A stretch of 60,516 bases of DNA from Prevotella sp. UBA1705. Its GTDB lineage: Bacteria > Bacteroidota > Bacteroidia > Bacteroidales > Bacteroidaceae. Below are positions 6,608 to 15,356 of this stretch, one piece after another. The position numbers and the translations under genes were made by a program. Within the stretch, counting starts at the first letter, position 1; each line of letters opens with the position of its first letter. The DNA is taken from positions 1 to 60,516 of the forward strand of contig DCJH01000050.1 of assembly GCA_002317385.1 (NCBI GenBank), read 5' to 3'. The notes beneath the pieces were generated by a model that saw only the letters and a list, made by a program, of their open reading frames with translations, did not search any database and was not told the origin of the DNA.

Positions 6608-9076
6608 TTAGCGGAGCTCAGCACCCAACTTTCCGGTCAGATTCTTGATTAGCTTCTGCATAATCGCGTCTATCTGCTTGTCGGTAAGGGTCTGACCCTC
6701 GTCTTCGAGGATAAAGTTTACGGCATAGCTCTTCTTGCCCTCGGGCAGATTCTTACCCTGATATACGTCGAAGAGTTCCACCTTCTTCAGGAGTTTCTTC
6801 TCGGTCTGTCGGGCGATGCTCTCTATCTGGGCAAACTCCACCTGCTCGTCGAGGAGCAAAGCGAGGTCGCGGCTCACCGCAGGATACTTGTTCAGTTCCT
6901 TAAACTCTATCTTATTCTTCTTTACGGCCTTCAGGATAGCAGTCCAGTTCAGCTCTGCATAGTAGACATCGTTGTCGATAGCCATCGCATGCAGCACCTT
7001 CTTGCCCAACTTGCCATAATCCACCAGCACCTTGCCACCGCGGTTCTTCAGTGTTAGTCCGTAGGCAAAGATGTTGTTCTCCGTATTTCCACTGACCACA
7101 AGGCCTTCGCCCACGCCAGCCCTGCGGAGGATATTCTCCACATAAGCCTTCAGTTCATAGAACGTGGTTTCCTCGTCGGCATGTGCCCAGGAGCCCTCTA
7201 CGCGCTTTCCAGTGAGCCACAATCCAAGGTGATATTCCTGCGAATAGGCCTTGATAGACTCCTCGTGGTCGTCCTTCTCAGGGTTGTAGGCATACACGTT
7301 GCCAGCCTCGAAGAACTTCAGGTTGGTGCGCTTGCGGTTGATGTTGCGGGCCAACGACTCCAGTCCTCCGAAGAGTAGGGTCTGGCGCATCACGCCCAAG
7401 TCGGCACTCAGGGGATTCATCACCTTCACCGTCGTAGCCCAACCGAAAGAGTTCCACTCGTCTGCCTCATAGTAAGAAGCCTTTGAAAGTGAGTTGTTGA
7501 GTATCTCGTTGAATCCGCAACCCACCAGCTGCTCACTCACGATATTCTCCAAACGGTGCTCCCTGTCGGCCTCTTCCTCTGTGGTCAACGATGATTTAAG
7601 TTGGGTGGGAATCTCAATATTGTTGTAGCCGTAGATACGCAAGATATCCTCCACCACATCGCAAGGACGCTGCACGTCCACACGATAGGCAGGCACCAGA
7701 AGTTCCAGTCCATCCTCGTTCTCACCCTCTATCTTCATCTCTAAGCTCGACACGATGCTCTTGATGGTATCTTTGCCCAACTGCTTGCCTATCAGTCGGT
7801 CGCAGTATTCATACTTCAAGCTTACCTTGAAGTCATGCATCGGCGTAGGATATACGTCCTTCACCTGCATTGATACCTTGCCACCGGCCAGCTGCTTGCA
7901 CAGGATGGCAGCCTGCTTCAGAGCATAGACCTGTCCGTCGGGGTCAATGCCGCGCTCGAAACGGAAGCTCGCATCTGTGCTCAGACCATGACGGCGGGCA
8001 CTCTTGCGAATCCATGTGGGATGGAAATAGGCACTCTCCAGCACCACGTTGCGAGTGGTCTCGTAGGTTCCCGAACCCTTGCCGCCGAAGATTCCGGCTA
8101 TACACATGGGGTCTTCGGCATTACAGATGCTCAGGTCGTGCTCGCCAAGGGTATGCTCCTCACCATCGAGCGTCACAAACTTGGTGCCCTCGGGCTGAGT
8201 GCGAACCACAATCTTGTGACCCTTCACCATATCTGCATCGAAGCAGTGCATGGGCTGACCATAGGCCAGCATGATATAGTTGGTGATGTCTACAATATTA
8301 TTAATAGGACGCAGGCCCACGGTGGTCAACTTGTCTTGCAACCACTGGGGACTCTCCTTCACCTCGCAATCGCTAATGCTCAGACAGGCATAGCGCTTGC
8401 AGGCGGTAGTATTTTCTATCTCTACTTCAATCGGAAGTTCCTCGTTGTCTACCACAAACTCACTGCAGTCGGGGCGATGGAGCGAAGTCTTGCAGCCTCT
8501 CTGCACCAACGCGGCATAGAGATCGCGGGCCACGCCATAGTGGCTCAGTGCATCGGCGCGGTTGGCTGTGATGTCGATGTCTATCACCCAGTCGCTCTCC
8601 AGCTTGTAGTATTCGGCGGCGGGAGTACCCACCACGGCGTCTTCAGGCAGCACGATGATACCATTGTGGTCGGTACCCACGCCAATCTCGTCTTCGGCAC
8701 AGATCATGCCAAAGCTGTCCACGCCACGCAAGCGCGACTTCTTGATCACAAATTCGTCGTCGCCGTCGTAGAGCACACAGCCCAAGTCGGCCACAATCAC
8801 CTTCTGGCCGGCAGCCACATTGGGCGCACCGCACACAATCTGCTGTGGCTCTCCCTTACCTAAATCTACCGTTGTTACATGGAGATGGTCGCTGTTGGGG
8901 TGCGCCTCGCACGTCAGCACCTTACCCACATAGAGGCCTTTGAGTCCTCCCTTGATGGCTTGTATCTCCTCCAAAGCATCAACCTCCAAACCAGTAGACG
9001 TCAGCGCTTCTGCAGTCTCCTGCGGAGTCAGTTCGAAGTCAACATATTCCTTCAGCCATTTATATGAAATCTTCAT
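6608..9076 (-). CDS. pheT: Phenylalanine--tRNA ligase beta subunit
   Basis: Beta chain of the alpha2-beta2 enzyme charging tRNA-Phe; this chain binds tRNA and edits mischarged tyrosine. With 822 residues it is full length. Domains in order: N-terminal B1, an OB-fold tRNA-binding domain (about 40-155, with VLTCEAHPNSDHLHV), the B3/B4 editing domain (about 210-390), the B5 domain, the catalytic-like core (SFRFERGID lies before it), and the C-terminal ferredoxin-fold anticodon-binding domain ending near residue 820. pheS is not adjacent. A textbook promoter lies upstream and the YebC-like gene follows. Confidence 0.97.
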   Translation of the reverse strand: MKISYKWLKEYVDFELTPQETAEALTSTGLEVDALEEIQAIKGGLKGLYVGKVLTCEAHPNSDHLHVTTVDLGKGEPQQIVCGAPNVAAGQKVIVADLGCVLYDGDDEFVIKKSRLRGVDSFGMICAEDEIGVGTDHNGIIVLPEDAVVGTPAAEYYKLESDWVIDIDITANRADALSHYGVARDLYAALVQRGCKTSLHRPDCSEFVVDNEELPIEVEIENTTACKRYACLSISDCEVKESPQWLQDKLTTVGLRPINNIVDITNYIMLAYGQPMHCFDADMVKGHKIVVRTQPEGTKFVTLDGEEHTLGEHDLSICNAEDPMCIAGIFGGKGSGTYETTRNVVLESAYFHPTWIRKSARRHGLSTDASFRFERGIDPDGQVYALKQAAILCKQLAGGKVSMQVKDVYPTPMHDFKVSLKYEYCDRLIGKQLGKDTIKSIVSSLEMKIEGENEDGLELLVPAYRVDVQRPCDVVEDILRIYGYNNIEIPTQLKSSLTTEEEADREHRLENIVSEQLVGCGFNEILNNSLSKASYYEADEWNSFGWATTVKVMNPLSADLGVMRQTLLFGGLESLARNINRKRTNLKFFEAGNVYAYNPEKDDHEESIKAYSQEYHLGLWLTGKRVEGSWAHADEETTFYELKAYVENILRRAGVGEGLVVSGNTENNIFAYGLTLKNRGGKVLVDYGKLGKKVLHAMAIDNDVYYAELNWTAILKAVKKNKIEFKELNKYPAVSRDLALLLDEQVEFAQIESIARQTEKKLLKKVELFDVYQGKNLPEGKKSYAVNFILEDEGQTLTDKQIDAIMQKLIKNLTGKLGAELR

Positions 9077-9112
9077 GATTGAATGAGTTTATATTCCATT
9101 GAAAAATCAAGG

Positions 9113-9143
9113 CAAAATTACTAAAAATTTACGACTTGCCCAA
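9113..9143 (-). promoter_or_regulatory. Bacteroidetes-type promoter of pheT
   Basis: On the minus strand: TTG (9143-9141), exactly 20 bases, TAATTTTG (9120-9113). Expected start is near 9109, giving a leader of about 33 bases. Confidence 0.75.
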
Positions 9144-9157
9144 AAAGGTACACCATT

Positions 9158-9796
9158 TTATTGTTCTTCACTCTTTAAAACTGGTAAAGAAATATGATAT
9201 TTCACGGCAAAGAATCGTATCAGGACCACCACCACAAACGTTGTGGCCACGGTGACCCCCACGTTTACTCCGAGTTCCATCATCAGCCAATAGATCAGTC
9301 CGCCGGCAATGCTCGCCATGGCATAGATTTCCTTTTGGAAGATGACCGGAGTCTTGTTGAGCAGCACATCACGCAGGATTCCACCGGCCGAACCGGTGAT
9401 ACATCCCATGACGATGGCCACCCAGAACGGATGCCCGAAGGCAATGGTCTTCTGTATTCCTGCTATCGTAAACAGCGCCAGGCCCAGTGTGTCGAACGCA
9501 AACCAGGCATTGTCGAGCCTTTTCAATGAACGGGAAAAAATAATGACAATCAATTGCGCCAGCATGGTGCAGATGATATAAAACGGGGAGGTCATCCAGA
9601 AGGGCGTGGCACCCAGCATCACATCGCGCAGCGTACCGCCGCCGATGGCCACCGCAATACCACACACAAAGCCGCCAAACCAGTCATAATGTTTGGCGGC
9701 AGCGTGACGAATGCCCGAAATGGCAAAAGCCAGTGTACCGAGGATTTCTATCGTCTCCTGAACGGTATGCACCAGGCTCGGGTCTGTGTATAGCAT
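9158..9796 (-). CDS. Trimeric intracellular cation (TRIC) channel family membrane protein
   Basis: Inner-membrane protein of the TRIC family (formerly UPF0126), 212 residues with about seven helices built as two similar halves plus a last helix. The glycine-rich repeats typical of the family are seen twice: AVAIGGGTLRDVMLG and GSAGGILRDVLLNKTP, each with the conserved Gly-Gly-x-x-Arg-Asp. Archaeal and bacterial relatives conduct potassium or sodium; some bacterial members are suspected glycine carriers. Its ATG overlaps the stop of the upstream dehydrogenase by one base, so the two are translationally coupled. The ion or substrate is not certain. Confidence 0.87.
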   Translation of the reverse strand: MLYTDPSLVHTVQETIEILGTLAFAISGIRHAAAKHYDWFGGFVCGIAVAIGGGTLRDVMLGATPFWMTSPFYIICTMLAQLIVIIFSRSLKRLDNAWFAFDTLGLALFTIAGIQKTIAFGHPFWVAIVMGCITGSAGGILRDVLLNKTPVIFQKEIYAMASIAGGLIYWLMMELGVNVGVTVATTFVVVVLIRFFAVKYHISLPVLKSEEQ

Positions 9797-10746
9797 TATA
9801 CCTCGTTTTGGGGGTGACCTTCCACAAACGCCTTCACGTTCTCAGTGGCAATCTTGATGAGTCGGGTGCGTGCCTCCTTGGAAGCCCAGGCGATGTGGGG
9901 CGTGAAATAGGCATGGGGCTGCTTCAGCAGTGGGTTGTCTGCAGAGGGCGGCTCAAGCGTCATCACGTCTGCGCCATAGCCCAGCAGGTGTCCGCTGGCC
10001 AGCGCCTCGGCCACAGCCTCCTCGTCTACCAGCTGACCGCGACCGGTGTTGATCAGTATTGAGCCCGGCTTCATCAGGCTCAGGCGCTCAGCATTGATCA
10101 GGCGGTCGGTCTCTTTGCTCAACGGACAGTGGAGCGACAGCACGTCGGAAATGCTCAGCAGGCCCTCCAAGGTGGTTTTCTGAATGCCCGACGGCAGCGT
10201 CGAGGCCTCTTTGGAGGTCAGCGCAAACACGTCCATGCCAAACTGACGACCTATGGTAGCCACGTGCATGCCGATATTGCCCAGACCCACGATGCCCAGC
10301 GTCTTGCCGGCAAGCTCGGTGAGGGGGGTGTCCCAATAGCAGAAGTCGGCATTCTTGCTCCAGCGCTGCTGGCGCACCTCCTCGGCATAGTGGCCCACCT
10401 GGTTGGTGATATTGAGGATATGGGCAAAGGTCATCTGCACCACACTCTCGGTGCTATAAGCAGGGATATTGGTCACCACGATACCACGCTCGTGGGCATA
10501 GTCTATATCGATTACATTATATCCGGTGGCCAGCACACCAATGTATTTCAACTTGGGCAGCTGGTCGATAACTTCTTTGGTGATTTTTACTTTGTTCAGT
10601 AGGATCATCTCTGCATCCTTGGCGCACTCCACCACCTTGGCAGCAGCAGTGCGAGGATAGACGGTAAGATTTCCTAAGGCTTTCATGGGCTCCCAAGAGA
10701 GGTCGCCCGGGTTGGCGGCATAGCCGTCGAGTACTACAATGTTCAT
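9796..10746 (-). CDS. D-2-hydroxyacid dehydrogenase (NAD-dependent)
   Basis: Cytoplasmic dehydrogenase that reduces 2-oxoacids to D-2-hydroxyacids; closest in look to glycerate/hydroxypyruvate reductases. It has 316 residues. The substrate domain at the ends surrounds a Rossmann domain with LGIVGLGNIGMHVA near residues 149-162. The catalytic Arg is in INTGRGQLVDE and the catalytic His in TPHIAWAS; the Glu lies between them. It is the first gene of a two-gene unit with the TRIC protein. A 216-base low-complexity gap separates it from rarA. The natural substrate is not fixed by the sequence. Confidence 0.9.
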   Translation of the reverse strand: MNIVVLDGYAANPGDLSWEPMKALGNLTVYPRTAAAKVVECAKDAEMILLNKVKITKEVIDQLPKLKYIGVLATGYNVIDIDYAHERGIVVTNIPAYSTESVVQMTFAHILNITNQVGHYAEEVRQQRWSKNADFCYWDTPLTELAGKTLGIVGLGNIGMHVATIGRQFGMDVFALTSKEASTLPSGIQKTTLEGLLSISDVLSLHCPLSKETDRLINAERLSLMKPGSILINTGRGQLVDEEAVAEALASGHLLGYGADVMTLEPPSADNPLLKQPHAYFTPHIAWASKEARTRLIKIATENVKAFVEGHPQNEV

Positions 10747-10962
10747 TTTCTCTTCTTATTATTTTGTTCGTCGTCTTTTGGCCAGAGACCCGTTTGGCAC
10801 CAGCCTCAGCCATCATTTCAAAGGGAGCATCGCTCCAATGGCTTGTTTTATTTTTTCCTCCATATCCTCCTTCATTCTTTCAAATCCTCATCTTTCATTC
10901 ATCATTTCTCTCCCCCATTCCTCATTCATCACTCCTCATTCGTCATTCCAAATTCCACATTC
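10747..10962. repeat. Pyrimidine-rich low-complexity spacer
   Basis: From about 10857 to 10966 the plus strand is a degenerate run of CATTC-like words (TCATTC, CCATTC, TCATCAC, CCACATTCC). On the minus strand this reads as GAATG/GGAATG repeats. It lies directly after the rarA stop on the rarA strand. A similar run is at 12985-13040. No ORF on either strand looks real. Confidence 0.55.
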
Positions 10963-12237
10963 CTAACTCTTAAACCGTTCTCCCCAGCATTGTATCATGC
11001 GCTGGTAGAGCTTCTCCTCGGCCGGGGAGTGCTGGGCGTGCCAGAACCGTTTGTCCGTGAGATGGTCGGGAAGGTATTGCTGATCCACGAAGTTGTCGGG
11101 GTAATCGTGGGCATATTTATAGCCGTCGTGGTAGCCCAGGCTCTTCATCAGCTTGGTCGGGGCGTTGCGCAGATGCAGCGGAACAGGCTCGTTGCCACTC
11201 TGCCTCACCTCCTCCAAGGCGGCGTCTATGCCACAATAGGAGGAGTTGCTCTTGGGACTCGTGGCCAAATAGACGGCGGCCTCGGCCAGGGGGATGCGAC
11301 CTTCGGGCCATCCTATCTTCATCACGGCATCAAAGGCGGCATTGGCCAGCAGCAGGGCGTTGGGGTTGGCCAGTCCGATGTCTTCGGCTGCACTAATCAC
11401 CAGCCGTCGCGCAATGAACTGCGGGTCTTCCCCTCCCTCTATCATCCGGGCCATCCAATAGAGTGCAGCGTCTGGGTCTGAGCCGCGAATGCTCTTGATA
11501 AAGGCCGAGATGATGTCGTAGTGCATCTCTCCATCCTTGTCGTAGGCCAGCGGATTCTGCTGCAATAAATCCTCTATCAACTGGTCGGTTATCACTATTT
11601 TCTCCGTAGATACCGAGTTGACCACGAGGTCGAGAATATTCAACAGCTTGCGCGCATCGCCTCCGCTGTAGCGCATGATAGCCCCAGTCTCCTGCAGTTC
11701 GATATGGCGATCCTTCAGTTCCACGTCCTCGGTGAGGGCACGTTGGAGTATCTTCATGAGGTCGTCTTTCTCCAACGACTTCAGCACATAGAGCTGACAG
11801 CGTGAGAGCAGTGGTCTGATGACCTCGAACGAGGGATTCTCTGTGGTGGCGCCGATGAGCGTCACGACTCCCTTTTCCACGGCTCCGAGCAGCGAATCCT
11901 GCTGCGATTTGGAGAAGCGGTGTATCTCGTCGATAAACAGGATGGGCGACTCGGCATTGAAAAACTGTCCCGACTTGGCCCGTTCTATCACCTCGCGCAC
12001 ATCCTTCACGCCACTTGTCACGGCGCTCAACGTGTAGAACGGCACCTTGAGCATGTGGGCAATGATCTGCGCCAACGTGGTCTTGCCTACCCCGGGAGGG
12101 CCCCAGAGTATGAACGAGGAGATGTGGCCGGATTCTATCATCCTGCGCAACACAGCGTCTTTGCCCACCACATGTTCCTGACCTATGTAGTCGTCCAACG
12201 TCGTCGGACGCATTCTTTCTGCTAAAGGTTTGCTCAT
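10963..12237 (-). CDS. rarA: Replication-associated recombination protein A (AAA+ ATPase)
   Basis: AAA+ ATPase related to clamp loaders (MgsA/RarA/WRNIP1) that acts at stalled replication forks. The start at 12237 (MSKPLAERMRPTTLDDYIGQ) is the canonical family N-terminus; the frame extends 12 codons further but that part is not conserved. Walker A is GPPGVGKTT at about 46-54, Walker B LFIDEIHRF near 100, sensor 1 GATTENPSF, sensor 2 region SGGDARKLLN, and the C-terminal tetramerisation domain is complete (FSPAEEKLYQRMI-like end). Total 424 residues. A promoter-like pair ends only seven bases before the ATG, so the message may be almost leaderless. Confidence 0.95.
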   Translation of the reverse strand: MSKPLAERMRPTTLDDYIGQEHVVGKDAVLRRMIESGHISSFILWGPPGVGKTTLAQIIAHMLKVPFYTLSAVTSGVKDVREVIERAKSGQFFNAESPILFIDEIHRFSKSQQDSLLGAVEKGVVTLIGATTENPSFEVIRPLLSRCQLYVLKSLEKDDLMKILQRALTEDVELKDRHIELQETGAIMRYSGGDARKLLNILDLVVNSVSTEKIVITDQLIEDLLQQNPLAYDKDGEMHYDIISAFIKSIRGSDPDAALYWMARMIEGGEDPQFIARRLVISAAEDIGLANPNALLLANAAFDAVMKIGWPEGRIPLAEAAVYLATSPKSNSSYCGIDAALEEVRQSGNEPVPLHLRNAPTKLMKSLGYHDGYKYAHDYPDNFVDQQYLPDHLTDKRFWHAQHSPAEEKLYQRMIQCWGERFKS

Positions 12238-12243
12238 TCTATG

Positions 12244-12273
12244 CAAAATTAATAAAATAAAGGTAAACAACAA
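12244..12273 (-). promoter_or_regulatory. Promoter-like pair of rarA, near-leaderless
   Basis: On the minus strand: TTG (12273-12271), 19 bases, TAATTTTG (12251-12244). Expected start is near 12240, only about three bases before the ATG. Confidence 0.55.
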
Positions 12274-12624
12274 GCAACGTTCTGTTAAAGATATAGAAAC
12301 CCACGCGAAAATGAGTGCTATTCTGCCATAAACAGATTGGTGGGTGCTCCATGAGCGAACGGATGGCTATCCGTCATGGCATGCCGTCATAGCGTGGCGG
12401 CTCTCCCTTGTGGAGTGGAACAAAAGCAATATCCATCAGCAATATCACAGCCCGCCGTAGACACCGAAAAACTCATCTCCCGCTCTTTTCCAATCCCCCC
12501 TTCTTGTCATGAAAACTTCACTAAAAAACGCTCTCAAAAATGAGTTGAAATAGAATTTCCAGCCTCATTCCAAGCCCTCCAAACACCCATGAAACCCCAA
12601 GCAAGTCTCCATCATGATGCGACA

Positions 12625-12660
12625 ACTACCTTCTCATCTCGCGAAAAGGTACTCATCGCC
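12625..12660. repeat. Intergenic 22-bp repeat family, copy A
   Basis: One forward unit starting ACTACCTTCTCATCTCGCG joins an inverted unit containing AAAAGGTACTCATCGC. Related copies are at 23650-23743, 37822-37907 and 50198-50272. Confidence 0.6.
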
Positions 12661-13039
12661 AAGTCAATAGCCCCTCATCATCCTCTGAAAACGCCGCTTT
12701 CCTCCTGTCAAAAGACCCTCCTCGCAGGCTCAAAAGAAAACTATGGAGAAGAAAACGCCACACCATTCCACTAAAATCCTATGCCACTGATCCTTACAGA
12801 AAACCCGCATTTGGCATCGTTTTCCGTATCAACAATTGGCCGATACGAAATAATCGAAGCACAGAGCAACTTTTGTCGGATAATTTCGACATAGTATCGC
12901 TGTCAAAATCTCAACAGCATAGCTTACCCAAAACTGGGAAAATGAAGCTCCGAGAACTCCCCCATGCTCCAACGCCGCATGGCCAATTCAACATTCTACT
13001 GTCCTCATTCCACATTCGTCACTCCCCACTCCCCATTCC

Positions 13040-14212
13040 TCAGATATGCCATCGGTTGCCTCGGCGAGCGCGCTCAGGGGCCACCGGCGTGCCGACGTAT
13101 CCGCCATGGGCCACACCCCGGTATTGCGCCCAGCGGTTGGAGATCTTCGACACATAGTCTACCGTCTCCGAGCCACGCATATAACCATGGCGCACTACGG
13201 GGTCGTTGTAGTAGGCCGGGGTGCTGAGCTTGAGCACAAACTCCTGCACTTCACCCCACCGATAGGCATTGCGCCCGTTCTTCCGGGCCAAGGCCATGGC
13301 ATCGCGAATATGAAAATGACCGCCGTTGTAGCTGGCCAGCACAAAGTAGACACGCTCCATGGGGGGCACATCCTGGAACAATCCATTGAGCTCCTGAATG
13401 TATTTGGCCGCTGCCGCAATGTTGTTCTCAGGGTCGAAGAGCTGCGAATGGGGCAACCCGAGGTGGGTGGCGGTAGACGGCATGATTTGCATCAGACCGC
13501 AGGCCCCCGCCCACGAGCGTGCCTGGGGGTCGAACGTGGACTCCTGATAACACTGGGCGGCGAGCAGACGCCAATCCCAACGGGCGATGGGCGCATATTG
13601 CTGGAAATACTTGTCGTAGTGGGAGATGACGCCGCCCGAACGATTGAGCATGGGCGAATAGACGCGGCGCTGGATGCTCCGGGTGGAGAGATAGAAACTT
13701 TCGAGTTCGCGCACCTCGGCAATCATCTTGGGTTTGAACCATCGGTCGAGCGTGTCGGCCAGTTCCTTGTTGGCCGATTGCACGGCCCATTCGGTCTTCA
13801 GCGAGTCGACGCCAGCACCAGCATAGGTGACGCCCTTGATGTTCTTGGGCAACTGGAAGGCTATGATGTCGGCGTCGCCCTTCTTCAGTCGTCTCACCAT
13901 CTCGGCTGTGTCTTTGCACACCTCCACGCGCATCGACACGCCGATGGTCTGCGCAAACTTCTCGCAGAGCATGTATTGGAGTCCCATTCCACGCCCGTGA
14001 TAGTCATAATAGGTCTCTGGTCCGGAGAGTGTGAGCACAATAAGCTCGCCGTTGCTGATGATGTCGCTCAGTCCGAAAACCTTGCCCGAGGGCACCGAAT
14101 CGCCCCCGATGACCGAGCCCCACGGGGTCACCTCCTGACGCGGCGGCTCCTGGCACGACGCCAAGGCTACGAGCAGGACTAAAAAAGACACCATGGAGTA
14201 TAAATAGCGCAT
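13040..14212 (-). CDS. MltF-like membrane-bound lytic transglycosylase, lipoprotein
   Basis: Periplasmic lipoprotein that cleaves peptidoglycan glycan strands without hydrolysis. The start at 14212 gives a lipoprotein signal, MRYLYSMVSFLVLLVALASC, with Cys20 after the lipobox LAS; the frame could begin seven codons earlier. Residues about 45-200 resemble a solute-binding-protein domain (family 3), and about 205-380 are the SLT lysozyme-like domain with the catalytic Glu in CYQESTFDPQA (near 222) and GACGLMQIMPSTA. This order is that of MltF. It is divergent from hisG, with overlapping promoter regions. The C-terminus runs into low-complexity DNA. Confidence 0.9.
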   Translation of the reverse strand: MRYLYSMVSFLVLLVALASCQEPPRQEVTPWGSVIGGDSVPSGKVFGLSDIISNGELIVLTLSGPETYYDYHGRGMGLQYMLCEKFAQTIGVSMRVEVCKDTAEMVRRLKKGDADIIAFQLPKNIKGVTYAGAGVDSLKTEWAVQSANKELADTLDRWFKPKMIAEVRELESFYLSTRSIQRRVYSPMLNRSGGVISHYDKYFQQYAPIARWDWRLLAAQCYQESTFDPQARSWAGACGLMQIMPSTATHLGLPHSQLFDPENNIAAAAKYIQELNGLFQDVPPMERVYFVLASYNGGHFHIRDAMALARKNGRNAYRWGEVQEFVLKLSTPAYYNDPVVRHGYMRGSETVDYVSKISNRWAQYRGVAHGGYVGTPVAPERARRGNRWHI

Positions 14213-14230
14213 ATTCAATTGATTTGCCCA

Positions 14231-14238
14231 CAAAAGTA
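14231..14238 (-). promoter_or_regulatory. -7 element of the MltF-like gene
   Basis: TACTTTTG on the minus strand, 19 bases before the ATG at 14212. It lies only ten bases from the hisG TTG box, so the two promoters face away from a shared region. Confidence 0.5.
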
Positions 14239-14247
14239 CAACTTTTA

Positions 14248-14278
14248 TTGCATACTATCTTAAAAATAAGTACATTTG
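14248..14278 (+). promoter_or_regulatory. Bacteroidetes-type promoter of hisG
   Basis: TTG at 14248-14250, exactly 20 bases, TACATTTG at 14271-14278. Expected start is near 14282, a leader of about 49 bases. Confidence 0.75.
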
Positions 14279-14295
14279 CATTGATTTTTAAGATA
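14256..14295. promoter_or_regulatory. Perfect inverted repeat around the hisG promoter (candidate operator)
   Basis: TATCTTAAAAAT (14256-14267) is exactly complementary to ATTTTTAAGATA (14284-14295). The 12-bp arms flank the -7 box and the expected start site. The left arm also overlaps the small palindrome CTTAAAAATAAG (14259-14270). The position fits repressor binding, but no regulator is identified. Confidence 0.5.
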
Positions 14296-14330
14296 ATTAA
14301 AAGGTAAAAGGAAAATTTCAAATCAGAGAT

Positions 14331-15182
14331 ATGTTAAGAATAGCGGTTCAGTCAAAAGGTCGTCTCTATGAAGACACCATGAATCTGCTTGCAGAAGCAG
14401 ACATCAACGTCTATCCCAGCAAGCGCTCGCTGCTGGTGCAGAGTGCTAATTTTCCCCTCGAGGTGCTCTTCCTTCGCGACGACGACATTCCCCAGAGCGT
14501 CGCAAACGGTGTGGCAGATATTGGTGTGGTGGGCGAAAACGAGTTTGAGGAGCGGCAGGAAGACGCGCAGATCATCTCGCGCCTCGGCTTCTCCAAGTGC
14601 CGCCTGTCGCTGGCCATCCCCAAGGCTGTGCCCTATACCGGACTGCCGTGGTTTGATGGAAAGAAGATCGCCACATCCTATCCGGGCATCCTCAAGCGCT
14701 TTCTGAATAAGAATAACATTAAGGCCGACATCCACGTTATCACCGGATCGGTGGAGATTAGTCCGGGTATTGGACTGGCCGACGCCATCTTCGATATTGT
14801 GAGCTCGGGCTCTACGCTTGTGCACAACAACCTGAAGGAGGTGGAAGTGGTGATGCAGAGCGAGGCGTTGCTCATCGGCAACTGGCAGATGGACGACGAG
14901 AAGCATGCCATTCTCAATGAGATGCTGTTCCGATTCGAGTCTGTTCGTTCGGCCCAGGGTAAGAAATATGTGATGATGAACGCCCCCAAAGACAAGATTG
15001 CAGAGATTACCGACGTGCTGCCGGGCATGAAGAGCCCCACCATCATCCCCCTCTCCGACCCCGACTGGTGTGCCATACATACCGTGCTCGACGAGAAACG
15101 CTTCTGGGAAATCATCGGCAAACTCAAAGACCTCGGCGCACAGGGCATCCTCGTGACACCGATCGAGAAGATGATTCTGTGA
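14331..15182 (+). CDS. hisG: ATP phosphoribosyltransferase (long form)
   Basis: First enzyme of histidine synthesis: joins ATP and PRPP. The protein has 283 residues, the long homohexameric form that needs no HisZ. The catalytic part covers about residues 1-205, with MLRIAVQSKGRLYEDTMNLL, NGVADIGVVGENE, the PRPP-loop region GSVEISPGIGLADAIFDIVSSGSTL, and the C-terminal regulatory domain from about 210 to 283 ends GAQGILVTPIEKMIL; that domain normally senses histidine. It is the first gene of the his operon. An inverted repeat frames its promoter, so transcriptional control in addition to feedback is likely. Confidence 0.97.
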   Translation: MLRIAVQSKGRLYEDTMNLLAEADINVYPSKRSLLVQSANFPLEVLFLRDDDIPQSVANGVADIGVVGENEFEERQEDAQIISRLGFSKCRLSLAIPKAVPYTGLPWFDGKKIATSYPGILKRFLNKNNIKADIHVITGSVEISPGIGLADAIFDIVSSGSTLVHNNLKEVEVVMQSEALLIGNWQMDDEKHAILNEMLFRFESVRSAQGKKYVMMNAPKDKIAEITDVLPGMKSPTIIPLSDPDWCAIHTVLDEKRFWEIIGKLKDLGAQGILVTPIEKMIL

Positions 15183-15356
15183 TGATTGGAGAGGTAGGAA
15201 GGTGAGAAGATGAGGAGTTAAGACAATAGTTGACAGATGACACATAAGGTATTGTCTTCACTTCTTTAATTTATCCACTTCCTGACTCCTACCCATCAAC
15301 AGCTCAATGTCTATACTCCCCATCATCCCAAACTCTCCACCTCCCAACAATAAAGT
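15183..15356. other. hisG-hisD gap with imperfect inverted repeat
   Basis: This 174-base gap has a purine-rich left part and a pyrimidine-rich right part that are roughly complementary. The best core is GACAATA (15222-15228) with TATTGTC, enclosing about 22 bases. In the operon RNA this could form one long hairpin. There is no T run, so it is not a simple terminator. Confidence 0.4.

Larger units (their letters stand above)
12238..13039. other. Long intergenic region with repeats, no gene seen
   Basis: About 800 bases between rarA and the MltF-like gene. It holds the rarA promoter, a 22-bp repeat copy at 12625-12660, short palindromes (GGATGGCTATCC near 12360; CGTATC/GATACG near 12826-12848) and a pyrimidine-rich CATTC-type tail at 12985-13040. 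The ORF at 12589-12774 is not credible: it overlaps the repeat, has no promoter, and its composition is unlike the neighbours. Confidence 0.5.

Noticed and set aside
12589..12774. A 61-codon ORF in the rarA-MltF gap.
   Set aside because: It crosses a copy of the 22-bp repeat, has no promoter, and its amino-acid content is not protein-like.
13046..14182. A 378-codon frame opposite the MltF-like gene.
   Set aside because: The minus-strand frame has a lipobox and conserved catalytic motifs; the plus frame has none.
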